Assembly: GCA_003457135.1 (NCBI GenBank)
Contig: DMSQ01000072.1
Span: 1 to 51,608, forward strand
DNA from: Prolixibacteraceae bacterium
Lineage (GTDB): Bacteria; Bacteroidota; Bacteroidia; Bacteroidales; Prolixibacteraceae
Direction of reading: 5' to 3'
DNA: 51,608 nt
The stretch's first letter is position 1. Each line of letters begins with the position of its first letter. The notes under the pieces are model-generated. The model made no database searches. It worked only from the letters and a program-made list of their open reading frames with translations, and was not told the origin of the DNA. The position numbers and the translations under genes were made by a program. Shown here in pieces: positions 9,232 through 18,716 of the stretch.

Positions 9232-11250
9232 TTACTTTAAAGTTTCAAGGTACTTTTTGCTCAATGGTATCTGCTCAATGGCATTTTTCGCTTCATCTTC
9301 GATATAAAAAAGCTTGATACCCTGTTTTACTGCTTCACGAAGTAATGCAGGATATTCAACTGCTCCATAACCGACCGGAACACTTGTTTCATCATCCGCC
9401 TTCCCGCTAAGGTTTCCCGGAACATCTTTGCGTAAATCTTTTAGGTGTATGAGTTCAAATCTCCCGGGGTATTTTTTCATATACAACACTGGATCTACTC
9501 CGGAATACTTTAGCCAGAATGCATCAAGTTCAAAACATACATTTTCTGCTTTTGTATTGGTCATAATGTAATCTTGGTAGCAACTGTCAGAATTATAATA
9601 GGCAAATTCATAACCATGCGGATGATAGAAAAATTTTAATCCGGCTTTTTTCAATTTTGCCCCATAGTCATTGAAATCTTTGCATGTTTTTTTTGCATCA
9701 TCCATATTGAATGAGCCAGATTTGTGGGGAATCCAGCCTATGCCTACATACCTGGCTCCGAAAATTTTAGCCTCTTTTATGATTCCCTCAATATCTGATT
9801 GAAATCGGCTGTAATCAAATATCATGCTTGAGCAGGTAAGCCCGTTTATATGCATCTCAGCTTTAAATGCTTTAGGTGTTAATCCATAATAGCCAGATAC
9901 CTCCAAATCTTTAAAGCCCATTTGTTTCATAAGGGCAATGGTTTTGGGCACGTCTTTACGTAGTTCCGAACGCATGCTGTATATTTCGAGGCCGATAGGT
10001 TTGCTAAATGCTCCTTTTCTAGCCGAGACAGTTTCGCCGGTTCCGTTTTGCAGCCATATGTCAAGTCGGGGAGTGTCGCCGTTAAAAGGTTTACCAAGGA
10101 TGTCCAGATCACCATCGCCATCCAGGTCAACCATTTCAGATTCATGTAAATCAATTCCCTGGGAAACCACAATCTCCCTGGGAAAATTACCTTTCCCATC
10201 TCCAAATAAGATCCGATTAACGGCATTGGTATTTCCTCCTAAAGTCATCTCTGCATTCCAGAGGTCGAGGTTTCCGTCACCGTCAAAATCAACAACTGAA
10301 TTGGAGTGGCCATTGGAGATTTTTTCAATAATGGTTTTAGGTATCCAGGATTTATCTTTAAATTCATAAAGGTTTAATGGTGCCAAACCATCGCCTACTA
10401 CTAAAATAATTTGTGGGCGCCCTTCTTTAATAAACTGTCCGGCAACAGAACGGCTGAATGTGTAGGAGGCATCTACCACATTATTTGAGAATTTGTCGTT
10501 CCCAATATACTTAAGCCAGTAGCCACCTGCTACAATGTCTTGAATGCCATCGCCATCAATATCGATTTTTGCAAGGCCTTCATGTTCATTTACACCTTTC
10601 CATTTGGGATATGTGCCACGCTGCTCCATCTGCCCATCCGCAAAATATTTATAAATCGGGATTAATTTCCATTCAGATAACATCTTAGGATTAACCGGTA
10701 AACGGGTGAAATACAGAGTCTGGTCACCTTGTGCCCAAAATACAAGATCAGGTTTACAATCACCGTCAAAATCGCCGACCATCTGATCATGAATTTTTTT
10801 TCCTCCTGAATTTCGGATCAGGTGTCTTTCCCATGATTTGACATTCTCAAAATCAGGATAAGGGTTTTCCCACCACCATACCTGGTTGGTTCTCCAATCG
10901 CCCCCTGCAATTATATCCATATCTCCGTCGCCATCCACATCGAAACCAGTTGTTCCGGCTTCGATAAAGAGAATGCTGTCTTCCACAACATATTTTTTCC
11001 ACCCGTTTTGCATTCGCCGGTACCAGACCATAGCCGGGGCAGTGGTTCTTTCTGAGATACAGAAATCGTTTATACCATCGTTATCGAAATCGGCCACGGC
11101 AACTGAGGTTTGTTCTGTACCGTCGTTGGGAGCTTCGATACCACCGTTTTTGCTTGAAATATGCTCCCAATTAATGAGATTTTGCTGCGCCTGGGCATGT
11201 CCAATCAATACGAACAGACATGTAACAAATAAAAGTTCCAATTTTTTCAT
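9232..11250 (-). CDS. Fusion of FG-GAP/VCBS beta-propeller and sugar-phosphate-isomerase-type TIM barrel, secreted
   Basis: 672 residues with a Sec signal (about 1-21, ending A-Q-A-Q). Residues 25-405 carry six Ca-binding FG-GAP loops of the D-x-D-x-D-G-x-x-D type at 54-62, 104-112, 160-168 (D-F-D-G-D-C-K-P-D), 230-238, 321-329 and 375-383, fitting a propeller. Residues about 415-672 form an AP-endonuclease-2/xylose-isomerase-like TIM barrel with candidate metal ligands in F-Y-H-P-H-G-Y-E-F, C-F-E-L-D-A-F-W and H-L-K-D-L. The barrel family includes sugar epimerases and 3-keto-glycoside lyases or hydratases; the propeller may bind glycan. The reading frame is continuous across the junction, so this is a true fusion. 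It lies 11 bp after the MFS gene in the GntR operon. Confidence 0.85.
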   Translation of the reverse strand: MKKLELLFVTCLFVLIGHAQAQQNLINWEHISSKNGGIEAPNDGTEQTSVAVADFDNDGINDFCISERTTAPAMVWYRRMQNGWKKYVVEDSILFIEAGTTGFDVDGDGDMDIIAGGDWRTNQVWWWENPYPDFENVKSWERHLIRNSGGKKIHDQMVGDFDGDCKPDLVFWAQGDQTLYFTRLPVNPKMLSEWKLIPIYKYFADGQMEQRGTYPKWKGVNEHEGLAKIDIDGDGIQDIVAGGYWLKYIGNDKFSNNVVDASYTFSRSVAGQFIKEGRPQIILVVGDGLAPLNLYEFKDKSWIPKTIIEKISNGHSNSVVDFDGDGNLDLWNAEMTLGGNTNAVNRILFGDGKGNFPREIVVSQGIDLHESEMVDLDGDGDLDILGKPFNGDTPRLDIWLQNGTGETVSARKGAFSKPIGLEIYSMRSELRKDVPKTIALMKQMGFKDLEVSGYYGLTPKAFKAEMHINGLTCSSMIFDYSRFQSDIEGIIKEAKIFGARYVGIGWIPHKSGSFNMDDAKKTCKDFNDYGAKLKKAGLKFFYHPHGYEFAYYNSDSCYQDYIMTNTKAENVCFELDAFWLKYSGVDPVLYMKKYPGRFELIHLKDLRKDVPGNLSGKADDETSVPVGYGAVEYPALLREAVKQGIKLFYIEDEAKNAIEQIPLSKKYLETLK

Positions 11251-11261
11251 TTATATAGTTA

Positions 11262-12755
11262 TTAATTGATTTCTACCTGTTTATAGCCTCCCTTTTTCTT
11301 AAAATAAAGAAATAAGCCTAAAAAAGAAACCAGCATGATGACAGGAAGGACAGCCACAGTTTTTAGGGCTTCTTTTTTTGCTTCAAACATGCTGTTTTCA
11401 ATGATTTCCCGTTCATGAACCGGAGCCTTTTCAAACCTGGCAATATCAAGTGTCTGATAGGTGCCGAAAATGCTATTTTTTTCAACGCTGATATATTTCG
11501 CCTGCAAACTGGTTTGGTTCGCCCTGTCATAGTTAGCTATGTTGTTATCGATTCCCTTATCCTGAGCAAAGCCCAGGAATACAGCTCCTACAATTCCAAC
11601 AGCCATCATTCCAACACCTGTGGTTACGTTTAAGGTTAAAGCTCCTCCTTTAGGGAAACGCTCACCTACAATTCCGATCATGGTAGGCCACAGATAAGAT
11701 TTAGCAAATCCATAAATAGTAGCTGCAATAAAAACCATGATACCCGTTGCCATGGAAAGAAAGAACAAACCTGCTGCTGCAATGGCAGAGCTAAAAATTA
11801 ATAGCCCCGAAGGTTTAAGTTTTTCGATAACAGGCCCGGCAAAGTAGCGGGCGATAGTCATAATCAAAGCGGTATATACCAAAATCCAGCCTGGCTGCAA
11901 ATGGAGGTTCCTCATTTCGTTGGCCATAAGATCAACAATCCAGCTATCTGTTCCCAGTTCAGCAGTGGATAAAGGGAACATAATTAATAACAATATAATA
12001 AAGATTGGTTGTCCTGGTACCCGTGTATATATACCGAACACACCAGTAAACAGGATAATCAATACTATTTCTACTGTAAGAGACAAGCTGAAAAAATTTC
12101 CAACTTCAAAAACGATCAATGAAATAATAATAAGAGCTCCCAGGATCCCCAGTTCTTTAAGCATATCCCTGTAAGAAACCCCTGCGGCAAGCCGCTCCTG
12201 AACAGGAAACTTCTTATTCAACATTAAAAATCCATAAATCAGCATCGGGATTAGAATGATCGCAATTTTGTATTGCCACTTCATTAATTCACCCATTGAG
12301 ATAGCCATAATTCCACCAACCACCATTCCTGCAGGCCAGCCTGCATGCAACTTATTAATCCATTTTGTTTTTTCATTAGGAAACATGGTTGTAACAGCCG
12401 GATTAATTGTTGCTTCAATCGTTCCATTGCCCAAAGCGAAAATGAAAGTACCCATGTAAAGCATCCAATAGCCATTTGCAAATAAAGTAATCACCAATGA
12501 ACTGATATGACAAATAAAGCCAATAGCCATAGCCCGTCCATAGCCGATTTTATCAATAATCAGGCTGAACAGAACGATTGAGACTGCAAAGGGCCATAAT
12601 CCTACACCCATGATTTCACCCATCTGAGTTTTGGTCAGGTTAAATTCTACTCCCCACTCGGTAATGAGCATTGCCCGAAGCATGAATCCGAAGGAAGTTG
12701 CCATCAATGCAAAAAAACAAGCACGAAAAAGGCTTTTTTTAGATTTCTCATCCAT
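11262..12755 (-). CDS. MFS transporter, probable sugar importer
   Basis: 497 residues with about twelve hydrophobic helices, in two blocks (about 10-185 and 200-400) plus a final helix at about 468-488. An acidic or amphipathic insert of about 65 residues (405-465) precedes the last helix. The loop after helix 2 has D-K-I-G-Y-G-R, matching the MFS signature (D-R-x-G-R-R type). It sits in the middle of the sugar operon, between a TIM-barrel isomerase gene and the FG-GAP fusion gene, and most likely brings the operon's monosaccharide across the inner membrane. The substrate cannot be read from the sequence. Confidence 0.8.
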   Translation of the reverse strand: MDEKSKKSLFRACFFALMATSFGFMLRAMLITEWGVEFNLTKTQMGEIMGVGLWPFAVSIVLFSLIIDKIGYGRAMAIGFICHISSLVITLFANGYWMLYMGTFIFALGNGTIEATINPAVTTMFPNEKTKWINKLHAGWPAGMVVGGIMAISMGELMKWQYKIAIILIPMLIYGFLMLNKKFPVQERLAAGVSYRDMLKELGILGALIIISLIVFEVGNFFSLSLTVEIVLIILFTGVFGIYTRVPGQPIFIILLLIMFPLSTAELGTDSWIVDLMANEMRNLHLQPGWILVYTALIMTIARYFAGPVIEKLKPSGLLIFSSAIAAAGLFFLSMATGIMVFIAATIYGFAKSYLWPTMIGIVGERFPKGGALTLNVTTGVGMMAVGIVGAVFLGFAQDKGIDNNIANYDRANQTSLQAKYISVEKNSIFGTYQTLDIARFEKAPVHEREIIENSMFEAKKEALKTVAVLPVIMLVSFLGLFLYFKKKGGYKQVEIN

Positions 12756-12793
12756 AATGGGGTAATTTTTTGAGTAATGTTTATCGTTAAATA

Positions 12794-13846
12794 TTAATCG
12801 GAAATTCCGAGAATTTTCCTGTTACGGTCATTAGTTGTAAGTTTTCCGGCAAAATCATCAAAAGAAACTTCTGTTGCGTTAATAATTTGCTGTTTGATAA
12901 ATGGTGCACCTTCAGCTGCACCTTGTTGGGGACTTTTCAGGCAATCTTCCCATTCCAGGATAGCCCAGCCATCATAGTTTTTTTCTGTCAGCAATGAGAA
13001 AATCCGTTTAAAGTCCACCTGTCCGTCTCCCAATGAGCGGAAGCGACCTGCACGATTTACCCAGGGCTGGTAGCCTCCGTAAACCCCAACACGACCGGTG
13101 GGATTGAACTCCGCATCTTTCACATGAAATGCTTTGATTTTTTCTGCAAAGATTTCAATGAATTGAATATAATCCATTTGTTGAAGCAGCATGTGGCTGG
13201 GATCATAAGCAATGCAAGCTGCTGGATGATTACCTGACATTTCGAGAAACATTTCGTAGGTGGCTCCGTCAAATAAGTCGGAACCAGGATGCAATTCGTA
13301 TCCAATAGTAATATCATTCTCCCAGGCAAAATTTAACACAGGCATCCAACGGGCCACCAATTCTGCAAAAGCCTCATGGATCAAGCCATCCGGCCGTTGC
13401 GGCCAGGGGTACATGGTATGCCAGGCGAATCCGCCCGATAAGACCGAGATATTTTTTGTGCTGAAATTTGCCGATGCCTTAATGGTCATCATCAGTTGGT
13501 CGGTCGCCCATTCGGTCCTTGCTCTTGGAGTCAATTCCCCGGGGTAAAAAGCATCGAACATAGTTTCGTAGGCCGGGTGAATAGCAATCACCTGTCCCTG
13601 CAGATAAGCAGCCAGTTCAACCAGAAATAAACCTTTTGACTCGACTTTTCCTTTTAATTCATCGCAATAGGTCTTGGATGTGGCAGCCAGCTTTAAATCG
13701 ATCAGACGAGCGTCCCATGATGGTAACTGAATACCTTTGTAGCCCAAATCAGCTACCCATGAAGTAATTCCATCAAGGTTGTTGAATGGGGCCTGATCTC
13801 TTATAAACTGCGCTAAAAATATGGCAGGTCCTTTAATAGTTTTCAT
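12794..13846 (-). CDS. Sugar phosphate isomerase/epimerase-type TIM-barrel protein
   Basis: An AP-endonuclease-2/xylose-isomerase-like TIM barrel, cytoplasmic (no signal). Motifs with likely metal ligands are I-G-Y-E-L-H-P-G-S, A-C-I-A-Y-D-P-S-H, I-K-A-F-H-V-K-D-A-E and W-A-I-L-E-W-E-D. I chose the start M-K-T-I-K-G-P at 13846, because the longer version (to 13891) would overlap the upstream dehydrogenase gene by 17 bases and adds an unlike basic tail. Members interconvert keto sugars or act on 3-keto-sugar intermediates together with Gfo/Idh/MocA dehydrogenases, and one such gene lies directly upstream here. The exact reaction is unknown. Confidence 0.85.
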   Translation of the reverse strand: MKTIKGPAIFLAQFIRDQAPFNNLDGITSWVADLGYKGIQLPSWDARLIDLKLAATSKTYCDELKGKVESKGLFLVELAAYLQGQVIAIHPAYETMFDAFYPGELTPRARTEWATDQLMMTIKASANFSTKNISVLSGGFAWHTMYPWPQRPDGLIHEAFAELVARWMPVLNFAWENDITIGYELHPGSDLFDGATYEMFLEMSGNHPAACIAYDPSHMLLQQMDYIQFIEIFAEKIKAFHVKDAEFNPTGRVGVYGGYQPWVNRAGRFRSLGDGQVDFKRIFSLLTEKNYDGWAILEWEDCLKSPQQGAAEGAPFIKQQIINATEVSFDDFAGKLTTNDRNRKILGISD

Positions 13847-13874
13847 AACGAAAAGCTTTCTTGCAGTATTTTTT

Positions 13875-15002
13875 TTAATTAGAGATGTCAATCCATTTAC
13901 GAAATTTTGAGGACTTCATAACAGCATCAAGTACCAACTGGCACTTATACCCATCATAAAAGTCAGGAGTAATTTTCACGTTATTGGCAATAGCCGTCAG
14001 AAAATCGCCAATCTCATGAATAAAAGTATGTTCCCAGCCAATGGTATGGCCGGGTGGCCACCATCTGTTTATGTACGGATGTTCGTTCTCTGTCACTAAA
14101 ATGTTTCTGAAACCATGCTCAGCAGAATGATCATCCCTGGAATAATATTCCAGTTCATTTAGTCGCTCCAAGTTGAAAATGAGGCTTCCTTTGCTTCCAA
14201 ATATTTCGAGTCTCAGAAAGTTCTTTTTGCCTGTCGCAAAGCGAGTAGCGATAAAATTACCCAAAGCACCATTTTCAAATCTCGCCAAAAAACAGGCAGC
14301 ATCATCTGCAGTTACAATTCCGGCTTTTTTTGTGCCAGGCTTTTTTCGCTCTTTAATAAAAACTTTTTCTTCGCCACAAACTGACTCAATATCACCCACT
14401 AAAAACCTTGCAAGATCAACTGTATGGGCATTCATATCGCCATGAGCCCCTGAACCTGCCAATTTTATATCATGTCGCCAAACCCAAGGAAATTCGGGAT
14501 CAACAAGCCAATCCTGATAATAAACTGCGTTAAAATGGTGGATTTTACCAAGTTTGCCTTCGTCAATCATCTTTTTTGCCAGAGCAATTGCAGGTATCCT
14601 CCTGTAGTTAAATGCTACCATGTGATTTACTCCTGATACTTCTGCAGCTTCAAGCATTTGTTTTGCTTCTGTTGTATCCATGGCAATCGGTTTTTCACAG
14701 ATTACATGTTTCCCGTTTTTTGCCGCAGCCACAGCTATAGGCATGTGCGAGTTATTAGGTGTACAAATATCGACAATGTCGATATCTTCCCGTTCAATAA
14801 GTTTTTCCCAGGAAGTTTCAAAACTTTGCCAACCTAAACGAACTGCAAAATTTTGTTCTGATGCCGGATCAATGTCGCAGGCTGCCTTCATAATCACTTT
14901 AAAAGGAAGGTCGTAAAACTGGGCAACATCGAACCAGGCATTTGTGTGGACTCTACCCATAAACTGGGCACCCACTATCCCAATATTAAATTCCTTTTTC
15001 AT
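13875..15002 (-). CDS. Gfo/Idh/MocA family NAD(P)-dependent oxidoreductase, cytoplasmic
   Basis: 375 residues. It has an N-terminal Rossmann fold with N-I-G-I-V-G-A-Q-F-M-G and the family motif C-E-K-P-I-A at about residue 100, whose Lys is catalytic. The C-terminal alpha/beta substrate domain has G-A-H-G-D-M-N-A-H-T-V-D, which contains the second conserved His/Asp pair. There is no signal peptide, unlike the three exported relatives at 28-37 kb. Its ATG overlaps the stop of the isomerase gene by one base (TAATG at 15000-15004), so translation is probably coupled. It probably oxidises or reduces a sugar or inositol hydroxyl as part of the operon's route. Confidence 0.9.
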   Translation of the reverse strand: MKKEFNIGIVGAQFMGRVHTNAWFDVAQFYDLPFKVIMKAACDIDPASEQNFAVRLGWQSFETSWEKLIEREDIDIVDICTPNNSHMPIAVAAAKNGKHVICEKPIAMDTTEAKQMLEAAEVSGVNHMVAFNYRRIPAIALAKKMIDEGKLGKIHHFNAVYYQDWLVDPEFPWVWRHDIKLAGSGAHGDMNAHTVDLARFLVGDIESVCGEEKVFIKERKKPGTKKAGIVTADDAACFLARFENGALGNFIATRFATGKKNFLRLEIFGSKGSLIFNLERLNELEYYSRDDHSAEHGFRNILVTENEHPYINRWWPPGHTIGWEHTFIHEIGDFLTAIANNVKITPDFYDGYKCQLVLDAVMKSSKFRKWIDISN

Positions 15003-16324
15003 TAAATGATTTCCAGTTCGTAATCAAAAATATTGGCAATTAATTTCATAGCTGCCTTCTGATGGCCGGCCATTACAACATAATGATGTGAAACAACTTT
15101 ATCAACAAAGTTCTGCCCATCTTTTACCTTAATAATACCTCCATTTAGACAATCGGAATTTTCGTATTGAATATAGCCAACTAGCTCGGCTTCTGACAGC
15201 GAAATTTTTTTCAAATAAGGCTGAAATTTAACCAGGGTAATTTGGCCTGTATGCATGGTTGCATCTATAACATTTGAATTTTCATTCACCATGGCAAGAA
15301 CCCTCTTACGCAAATTCCACTTATCTGAAAAAACTTCGGGAAGCAAACCAAAATAACCGCAGTGTGCAGCCAGAATATGGTTTTCGGGCTTATCTACTTC
15401 AGGAAAATGAGGTATTCGTTCGTGCGCCAAAGCCGCTTGTCCCATAATAAACGGGTACAGGTTCGTCATGAAAAACGGTACCTGAAGAACCTTATCAGCC
15501 AATATTTCGGTGAGCATGACCATGGTATCAGCTTCGCAACCCCAAACCAGTTTTTCTTCCTGGTAAAGTAAATTCCAGGCCAGGCAGGGTGTTGTATCGC
15601 AACTTCCTGACTCATTCAGGCAGTTTAATCCCATGGCTAGTATGTTATCATCTTTGGCATATTCTTTTTTTAGCTCCATATATAATTTTACAGCGCTTAA
15701 TAAGGGCTTACCTGTGATACTTTTATGTTTCGATTTCCAATTATCGATAACTTGTTGTGCTTCGTTATCAGGAATTTGGCTTGCTCTTTTAGCAAGTTCT
15801 TTAAAACTGCGTTGTTCGATTTCTATTCCATATTTTTCGAACATTTTTTGTGCAGATTCTTTTTCTAGCCAGTAAAACCGTTTAAAAATATCAGACTGCT
15901 TCCCTGTTGGCCCTGCGGGATCGTCCTGATAAACTACGAATTTACTTTGAGCCAATGACCTTCGTGCCAAAAGCGCCCTGCAAGCTAATTTAGTATCTTC
16001 GAGGCTGGGCGGACAAATAGTTTGAATGCCGTTCAGTTTTAAATAATGCACCACTTCCCAGTCCCACATATTAACAGTTCCGAATTCAGATGTAATAACC
16101 ATAATAGGCATGGAAATAGCTTTTAATTCTTCAATTCTATTGTAAGCTTCACCGATCATTTGAGGGAAGATAACCGCATCGGCTTTAGGTAAAGTTGTGC
16201 CAAGGGCACACGGCTCGATAAATTCTGCATTGTCTTTTAATAAATCTTTTACAATGCGTAAGTGTTTATCGAAATTCTCGTCACGTCCCGGATCAAAATA
16301 AACTGGTATTAATGTTATTTTCAT
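15002..16324 (-). CDS. L-fucose/L-arabinose isomerase-like protein
   Basis: 440 residues resembling the FucI/AraA fold: an N-terminal Rossmann-like half (K-I-T-L-I-P-V-Y-F-D-P-G-R, then M-I-G-E-A-Y-N-R-I-E-E-L) and a C-terminal half with G-L-N-C-L-N-E, W-G-C-E-A-D-T and H-C-G-Y-F. In this family conserved Glu, Asp and His residues bind Mn. The protein is shorter than classical FucI (about 590) and AraA (about 500), so it belongs to the shorter FucI/AraA-like group of uncertain specificity. Lying directly after a PfkB kinase gene, it probably makes the ketose that is then phosphorylated. Confidence 0.75.
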   Translation of the reverse strand: MKITLIPVYFDPGRDENFDKHLRIVKDLLKDNAEFIEPCALGTTLPKADAVIFPQMIGEAYNRIEELKAISMPIMVITSEFGTVNMWDWEVVHYLKLNGIQTICPPSLEDTKLACRALLARRSLAQSKFVVYQDDPAGPTGKQSDIFKRFYWLEKESAQKMFEKYGIEIEQRSFKELAKRASQIPDNEAQQVIDNWKSKHKSITGKPLLSAVKLYMELKKEYAKDDNILAMGLNCLNESGSCDTTPCLAWNLLYQEEKLVWGCEADTMVMLTEILADKVLQVPFFMTNLYPFIMGQAALAHERIPHFPEVDKPENHILAAHCGYFGLLPEVFSDKWNLRKRVLAMVNENSNVIDATMHTGQITLVKFQPYLKKISLSEAELVGYIQYENSDCLNGGIIKVKDGQNFVDKVVSHHYVVMAGHQKAAMKLIANIFDYELEII

Positions 16325-16343
16325 GAGTCTTACTTTCTTTTAG

Positions 16344-17300
16344 TTAACAATGAGTCAGCTTAATATAATTACTGTAACTTTGATCTGAAATCCTCTTATT
16401 TTTAAGTGTAATATTATCCAATTCGTCTTGTGTTATTTTTTGGGTTGCACCTTTTTGTGTTGCCACAATCGCACCCAGTTTATTCCCTTCAATACAACAT
16501 TCAATCAATGGTTTTTCTTTTAATTTGTTATGAATAAATGCCGCTGAGAAAGCATCACCTGCGCCCAAAGGATCTTCCAATTTAATTTTGTGCCCTGGGA
16601 CGTAATGTTCTCCCTCTGTACGGTCGTAAAGAAAAACACCGTTTTCCTCTAATGTGAGCAGAACAGTACTGATGTTGAATTGAGTGGCTAATTTCTGTGC
16701 AATTCCGGGAATTTCTGATATATTCAGCCCAAAGATTTTGTTCAATTCGAAAGCTTCATGATGATTAATCTTCAACACATCGGCATACTTAAGAGAATGC
16801 TCAATTGAATCTTTGGTATAACAGTTTTTTCTCAAATTTATATCAAGAAATTTGAAGGCATTAGGTGATTTATTCAGCAATTCATTAATAGTTTTTCTGC
16901 TTTCAAATGATCTTTGTGCCAGCGTTCCAAAAGCGATGCATTGTGCTTTTTTAGCTATCTCCAGCAAATCATCCGATATTTCTATTTTGTCGTACGCAAC
17001 ATTGGGGTTAATCACATAATCAGGGTTCATGAATTTATCAAAACTTACATTAACCGTCCCTGTTGGAAGTTGATTATCCTGCTGAACGAAAGAAGTGGAT
17101 AATCCCATCGACTTTAAAGCAGACATAGCTTTGTCGCCTAATTCATCTCTTCCAACCCGGGAAACAAGGAAACACTCATCTCCCATTTCGAAAAGCCTGA
17201 AAGCAAGGTTGGAAGGCGCTCCTCCAAGTATTGTCTTATCAGGCAGAATATCCCACAATAGTTCGCCAATAGTTACAACTGTATGCTTATTTTTAGGCAT
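16344..17300 (-). CDS. PfkB-family carbohydrate kinase
   Basis: 318 residues, a normal length for the ribokinase fold. N-terminal signature G-G-A-P-S-N-L-A-F and S-R-V-G-R-D-E-L-G-D (residues 26-56); C-terminal PfkB signature E-D-P-L-G-A-G-D-A-F with the catalytic Asp249 and the anion hole G-A-G (246-248). It transfers phosphate from ATP to a sugar hydroxyl and is closest in look to fructokinases. It lies 14 bp after the transaldolase gene and 19 bp before the isomerase gene, so the isomerase/kinase/aldolase set forms a typical ketose-phosphate route. Confidence 0.88.
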   Translation of the reverse strand: MPKNKHTVVTIGELLWDILPDKTILGGAPSNLAFRLFEMGDECFLVSRVGRDELGDKAMSALKSMGLSTSFVQQDNQLPTGTVNVSFDKFMNPDYVINPNVAYDKIEISDDLLEIAKKAQCIAFGTLAQRSFESRKTINELLNKSPNAFKFLDINLRKNCYTKDSIEHSLKYADVLKINHHEAFELNKIFGLNISEIPGIAQKLATQFNISTVLLTLEENGVFLYDRTEGEHYVPGHKIKLEDPLGAGDAFSAAFIHNKLKEKPLIECCIEGNKLGAIVATQKGATQKITQDELDNITLKNKRISDQSYSNYIKLTHC

Positions 17301-17314
17301 TGCAAAATTAGTTT

Positions 17315-17971
17315 TTAAGCCAAACCTGCTTTTTTTACATTATCCCATGCAACATCAAACTCACGTAATCCATACTCAGTCTGGGGGTGGTTAAACATAT
17401 CAAAGAAGATATTTTCGGGTAAAGTCACAATGTCAATCCCTGCTTTCATACAATCAATCACGTTAGCCCTGTTTTTAATGCTGGCTGCCAGTATTTCACC
17501 ATTAAAACCATAGTTTTGCTTAATTTTAACCGAATCATTTATAAGCGCTACTACATCACCACCGATTTTATCGAGTCTGCTTATTACTATACTCACGAAT
17601 GTCGGGTTCGTTTTTAGTGCAAGTAAAACCTGATCGGCGGCAAATACCATCGTTACATTCACTTTGATGCCTTTTTCCTTGAGCATAAACGAAGCTTTTA
17701 AACCCTCATGGGTCATAGGAACTTTTATGACAACATTGGGCGCTATCCCGGCAATAATCACAGCCTCCTTTACAATATCTTCTGCTTTTACTGCGACAGC
17801 TTCAGCGCTAACAGGGCCTTTCACAATTTGGCAAATCTCTTTTATAACGTCATAAAATTTTTTGCCAGATTCCAGTACTTTACTTGGATTGGTGGTTATT
17901 CCATCCAAAAGCCCTGTATCGTTTGCTCTTTTGATAGACTCAATGTCTGCAGTATCTAAAAATATTTTCAT
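17315..17971 (-). CDS. fsa: Fructose-6-phosphate aldolase/transaldolase family protein (TalC/Fsa type)
   Basis: 218 residues, the size of the short transaldolase subfamily. It starts M-K-I-F-L-D-T-A-D-I, has G-I-T-T-N-P-S at 24-30, and the Schiff-base lysine K83 in V-V-I-K-V-P-M-T. The typical V-N-V-T-M-V-F and L-A-A-S-I-K-N blocks follow. It makes or breaks a C-C bond of a ketose (phosphate) giving a C3 ketone and an aldehyde. The same family includes the transaldolase of the sulfoquinovose sulfo-TAL route, so substrates other than fructose 6-phosphate are possible. One base separates it from the HAD gene upstream. Confidence 0.88.
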   Translation of the reverse strand: MKIFLDTADIESIKRANDTGLLDGITTNPSKVLESGKKFYDVIKEICQIVKGPVSAEAVAVKAEDIVKEAVIIAGIAPNVVIKVPMTHEGLKASFMLKEKGIKVNVTMVFAADQVLLALKTNPTFVSIVISRLDKIGGDVVALINDSVKIKQNYGFNGEILAASIKNRANVIDCMKAGIDIVTLPENIFFDMFNHPQTEYGLREFDVAWDNVKKAGLA

Positions 17972-17972
17972 C

Positions 17973-18710
17973 TTATATGTTTTTCTTCTTGATTAATAGT
18001 TTTAAATCATTAATAGTTATTTGAATGTTGGGTTCATCTCCTAATTCATCAACCAATTTATCGGCTTCAGTAAAATCTTCATTGGCAGTATATTCATTAG
18101 TTGTTATCAGACAATTGAAATTTGCGGCTTTCGCTGCAATCAGACCGTTACGGCTATCTTCAACAACCACGCAGTTTTTGGGATTAATACTCAGCTTTTC
18201 AATACATAAATTATAGATTTCAGGATCCGGCTTTTTTCTTGAAACCACGTCCCCGGATAAAATAGCCTGAAAATTGTCTGAGCGTTCTTTTCCCAGAAGA
18301 AGTTCAACGATCAGGCGAACACTTTTTTCGTTGGAAGTTGAGCAAACTGCAAGTTTGAGGTTGCTTGCTATGGCCCCGTCAACTATTCGCTTGATTCCGG
18401 GTCGCAGGGGTAAGATACCAGACTCAATCAATTGCATAAAAAACTGAGTTTTTCGTTGGTGCAAATCAAGAATAAATTGTACCCGATCATCAAACTGCGA
18501 AGGCCATCCTTTCCCGTCGAAATAATACATCATGCGTTCTTTGCCCCCTGCCACTTTCAACAGCTTTTGATATTCTTCAATGCTCCATTCTACATCAATT
18601 CCCTTTTCGGCAAAAGCCATATTAAAAGCAACTCGATGACCGTCTCTTTCCGTATCAACCAATACCCCATCGCAATCAAAAATCAATGCTTCCATTTTAT
18701 TTTTTTCCAT
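17973..18710 (-). CDS. HAD-family phosphatase (CbbY/beta-phosphoglucomutase-like)
   Basis: 245 residues. HAD motif I is F-D-C-D-G-V-L-V-D-T with nucleophile D12 and D14; motif II is the Ser/Thr in A-V-C-S-T-S-N-E; motif III is the Lys in S-R-K-K-P-D-P-E; motif IV is V-V-E-D-S-R-N-G. The helical cap between residues 20 and 95 matches the CbbY type. It probably dephosphorylates or repairs a sugar phosphate made in the operon. A start at M6 is an alternative. The gene begins 6 bp after the E2 stop. Confidence 0.85.
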   Translation of the reverse strand: MEKNKMEALIFDCDGVLVDTERDGHRVAFNMAFAEKGIDVEWSIEEYQKLLKVAGGKERMMYYFDGKGWPSQFDDRVQFILDLHQRKTQFFMQLIESGILPLRPGIKRIVDGAIASNLKLAVCSTSNEKSVRLIVELLLGKERSDNFQAILSGDVVSRKKPDPEIYNLCIEKLSINPKNCVVVEDSRNGLIAAKAANFNCLITTNEYTANEDFTEADKLVDELGDEPNIQITINDLKLLIKKKNI

Positions 18711-18716
18711 TTATTA

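Noticed and set aside
9938..10369. 143-codon plus-strand open frame rich in Ser/Pro
   Set aside because: Antisense to the FG-GAP repeats; the Ser/Pro-rich repeats are the mirror of the Asp/Gly calcium loops.
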